DNA of 34,686 nt, taken from positions 1 to 34,686 of the forward strand of contig JAESPQ010000101.1 of the NCBI GenBank assembly GCA_016765535.1. The letters are read 5' to 3'. Positions 34,593 to 34,686 of this stretch are shown piece by piece. The notes beneath the pieces were generated by a model. That model saw only the letters and a program-made list of their open reading frames with translations. It searched no databases and had not been told where the DNA came from. Both the position numbers and the translations under genes were made by a program. The first letter of the stretch is position 1, and the number at the start of each line of letters is the position of its first letter. The stretch is from Alteromonadaceae bacterium. Lineage in GTDB: Bacteria; Pseudomonadota; Gammaproteobacteria; Enterobacterales; Alteromonadaceae.

Positions 34593-34686
34593 TTGTAGGT
34601 TGGCCTTTAGGCCATCAATCTATATTTGACGGGCTACGTTACATGGATGTAACTTATTCGACAATGCAGGAGCATATTGTCCTGAA
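34593..34686. repeat. REP doublet with enlarged second hairpin, cut by the window edge
   Basis: It starts TTGTAGGTTGGCC. The first hairpin, GGCCTTTAGGCC, differs from the usual GGGCTTTAGCCC by a paired change. The second hairpin opens with GGGCTACG and then holds the roughly 48-bp module (34636-34684) with the perfect hairpin GTTACATGGATGTAAC (34638-34653). The closing arm lies beyond position 34686. Confidence 0.75.

Overview
The window is an AT-rich chromosomal segment from a marine gammaproteobacterium of the order Alteromonadales. It is probably a Colwelliaceae member (Colwellia or Thalassotalea type), judged from gene content, gene order and codon use; this is an inference from the sequence alone. 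There are no rRNA or tRNA genes, no phage genes and no CRISPR array. Almost all genes belong to well-known families. The least explained material lies between genes: a set of small hairpin-forming interspersed repeats.

Layout. (1) 1-3.1 kb: the 5' part of an AsmA-like membrane protein gene on the minus strand, diverging from a membrane-bound c-di-GMP phosphodiesterase with a degenerate GGDEF domain. (2) 3.1-12.1 kb: suhB (minus strand), then trmJ, cysE and the iron-sulfur cluster operon iscR-iscS-iscU-iscA-hscB-hscA-fdx on the plus strand. Two adjacent IscR type 1-like operators cover the iscR promoter, and a terminator-like hairpin sits between iscR and iscS. No iscX follows fdx. Small repeats separate iscU from iscA and iscA from hscB. 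(3) 12.1-18.2 kb: an accessory block with a MYG1-family protein, a SEC-C zinc-binding mini-protein, a four-helix membrane protein of unknown function, a glutathione S-transferase-like protein, a likely operon of an M14 carboxypeptidase, a TPR-like protein and an MtfA-type zinc peptidase, and a periplasmic alpha-carbonic anhydrase. (4) 18.2-34.7 kb: polar flagellar genes. fliS and a small unknown gene are on the minus strand. Diverging from them are flrA, flrB-flrC and then fliE-F-G-H-I-J-K-L-M on the plus strand; the window ends before fliN.

How the genes work together. The isc genes form a complete assembly line: desulfurase IscS, scaffold IscU, carrier IscA, chaperones HscB/HscA and ferredoxin. 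CysE upstream makes the cysteine precursor O-acetylserine, and IscR provides feedback. The flagellar block reads as the standard polar cascade. FlrA, from a sigma70-like promoter, would activate a sigma54 promoter for flrBC, and phosphorylated FlrC would activate sigma54 promoters for later genes. I find good sigma54 (GG-N10-GC) matches upstream of flrB, fliE and fliS and a weaker one upstream of fliK. Genes fliE to fliM encode the MS ring, C ring, export ATPase complex, hook-length control protein and the stator-associated protein FliL.

Repeats. At least six loci carry GTAG-headed hairpin pairs resembling REP doublets (REPINs). They include a three-copy tandem array of a 93-94 bp unit before fliM and two copies of a larger composite element with its own terminal inverted repeats. 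A roughly 48-bp module occurs inside hairpin loops at three loci, in either orientation. Paired stem substitutions between copies suggest the hairpins are maintained. No mobilising RAYT transposase gene is in the window.
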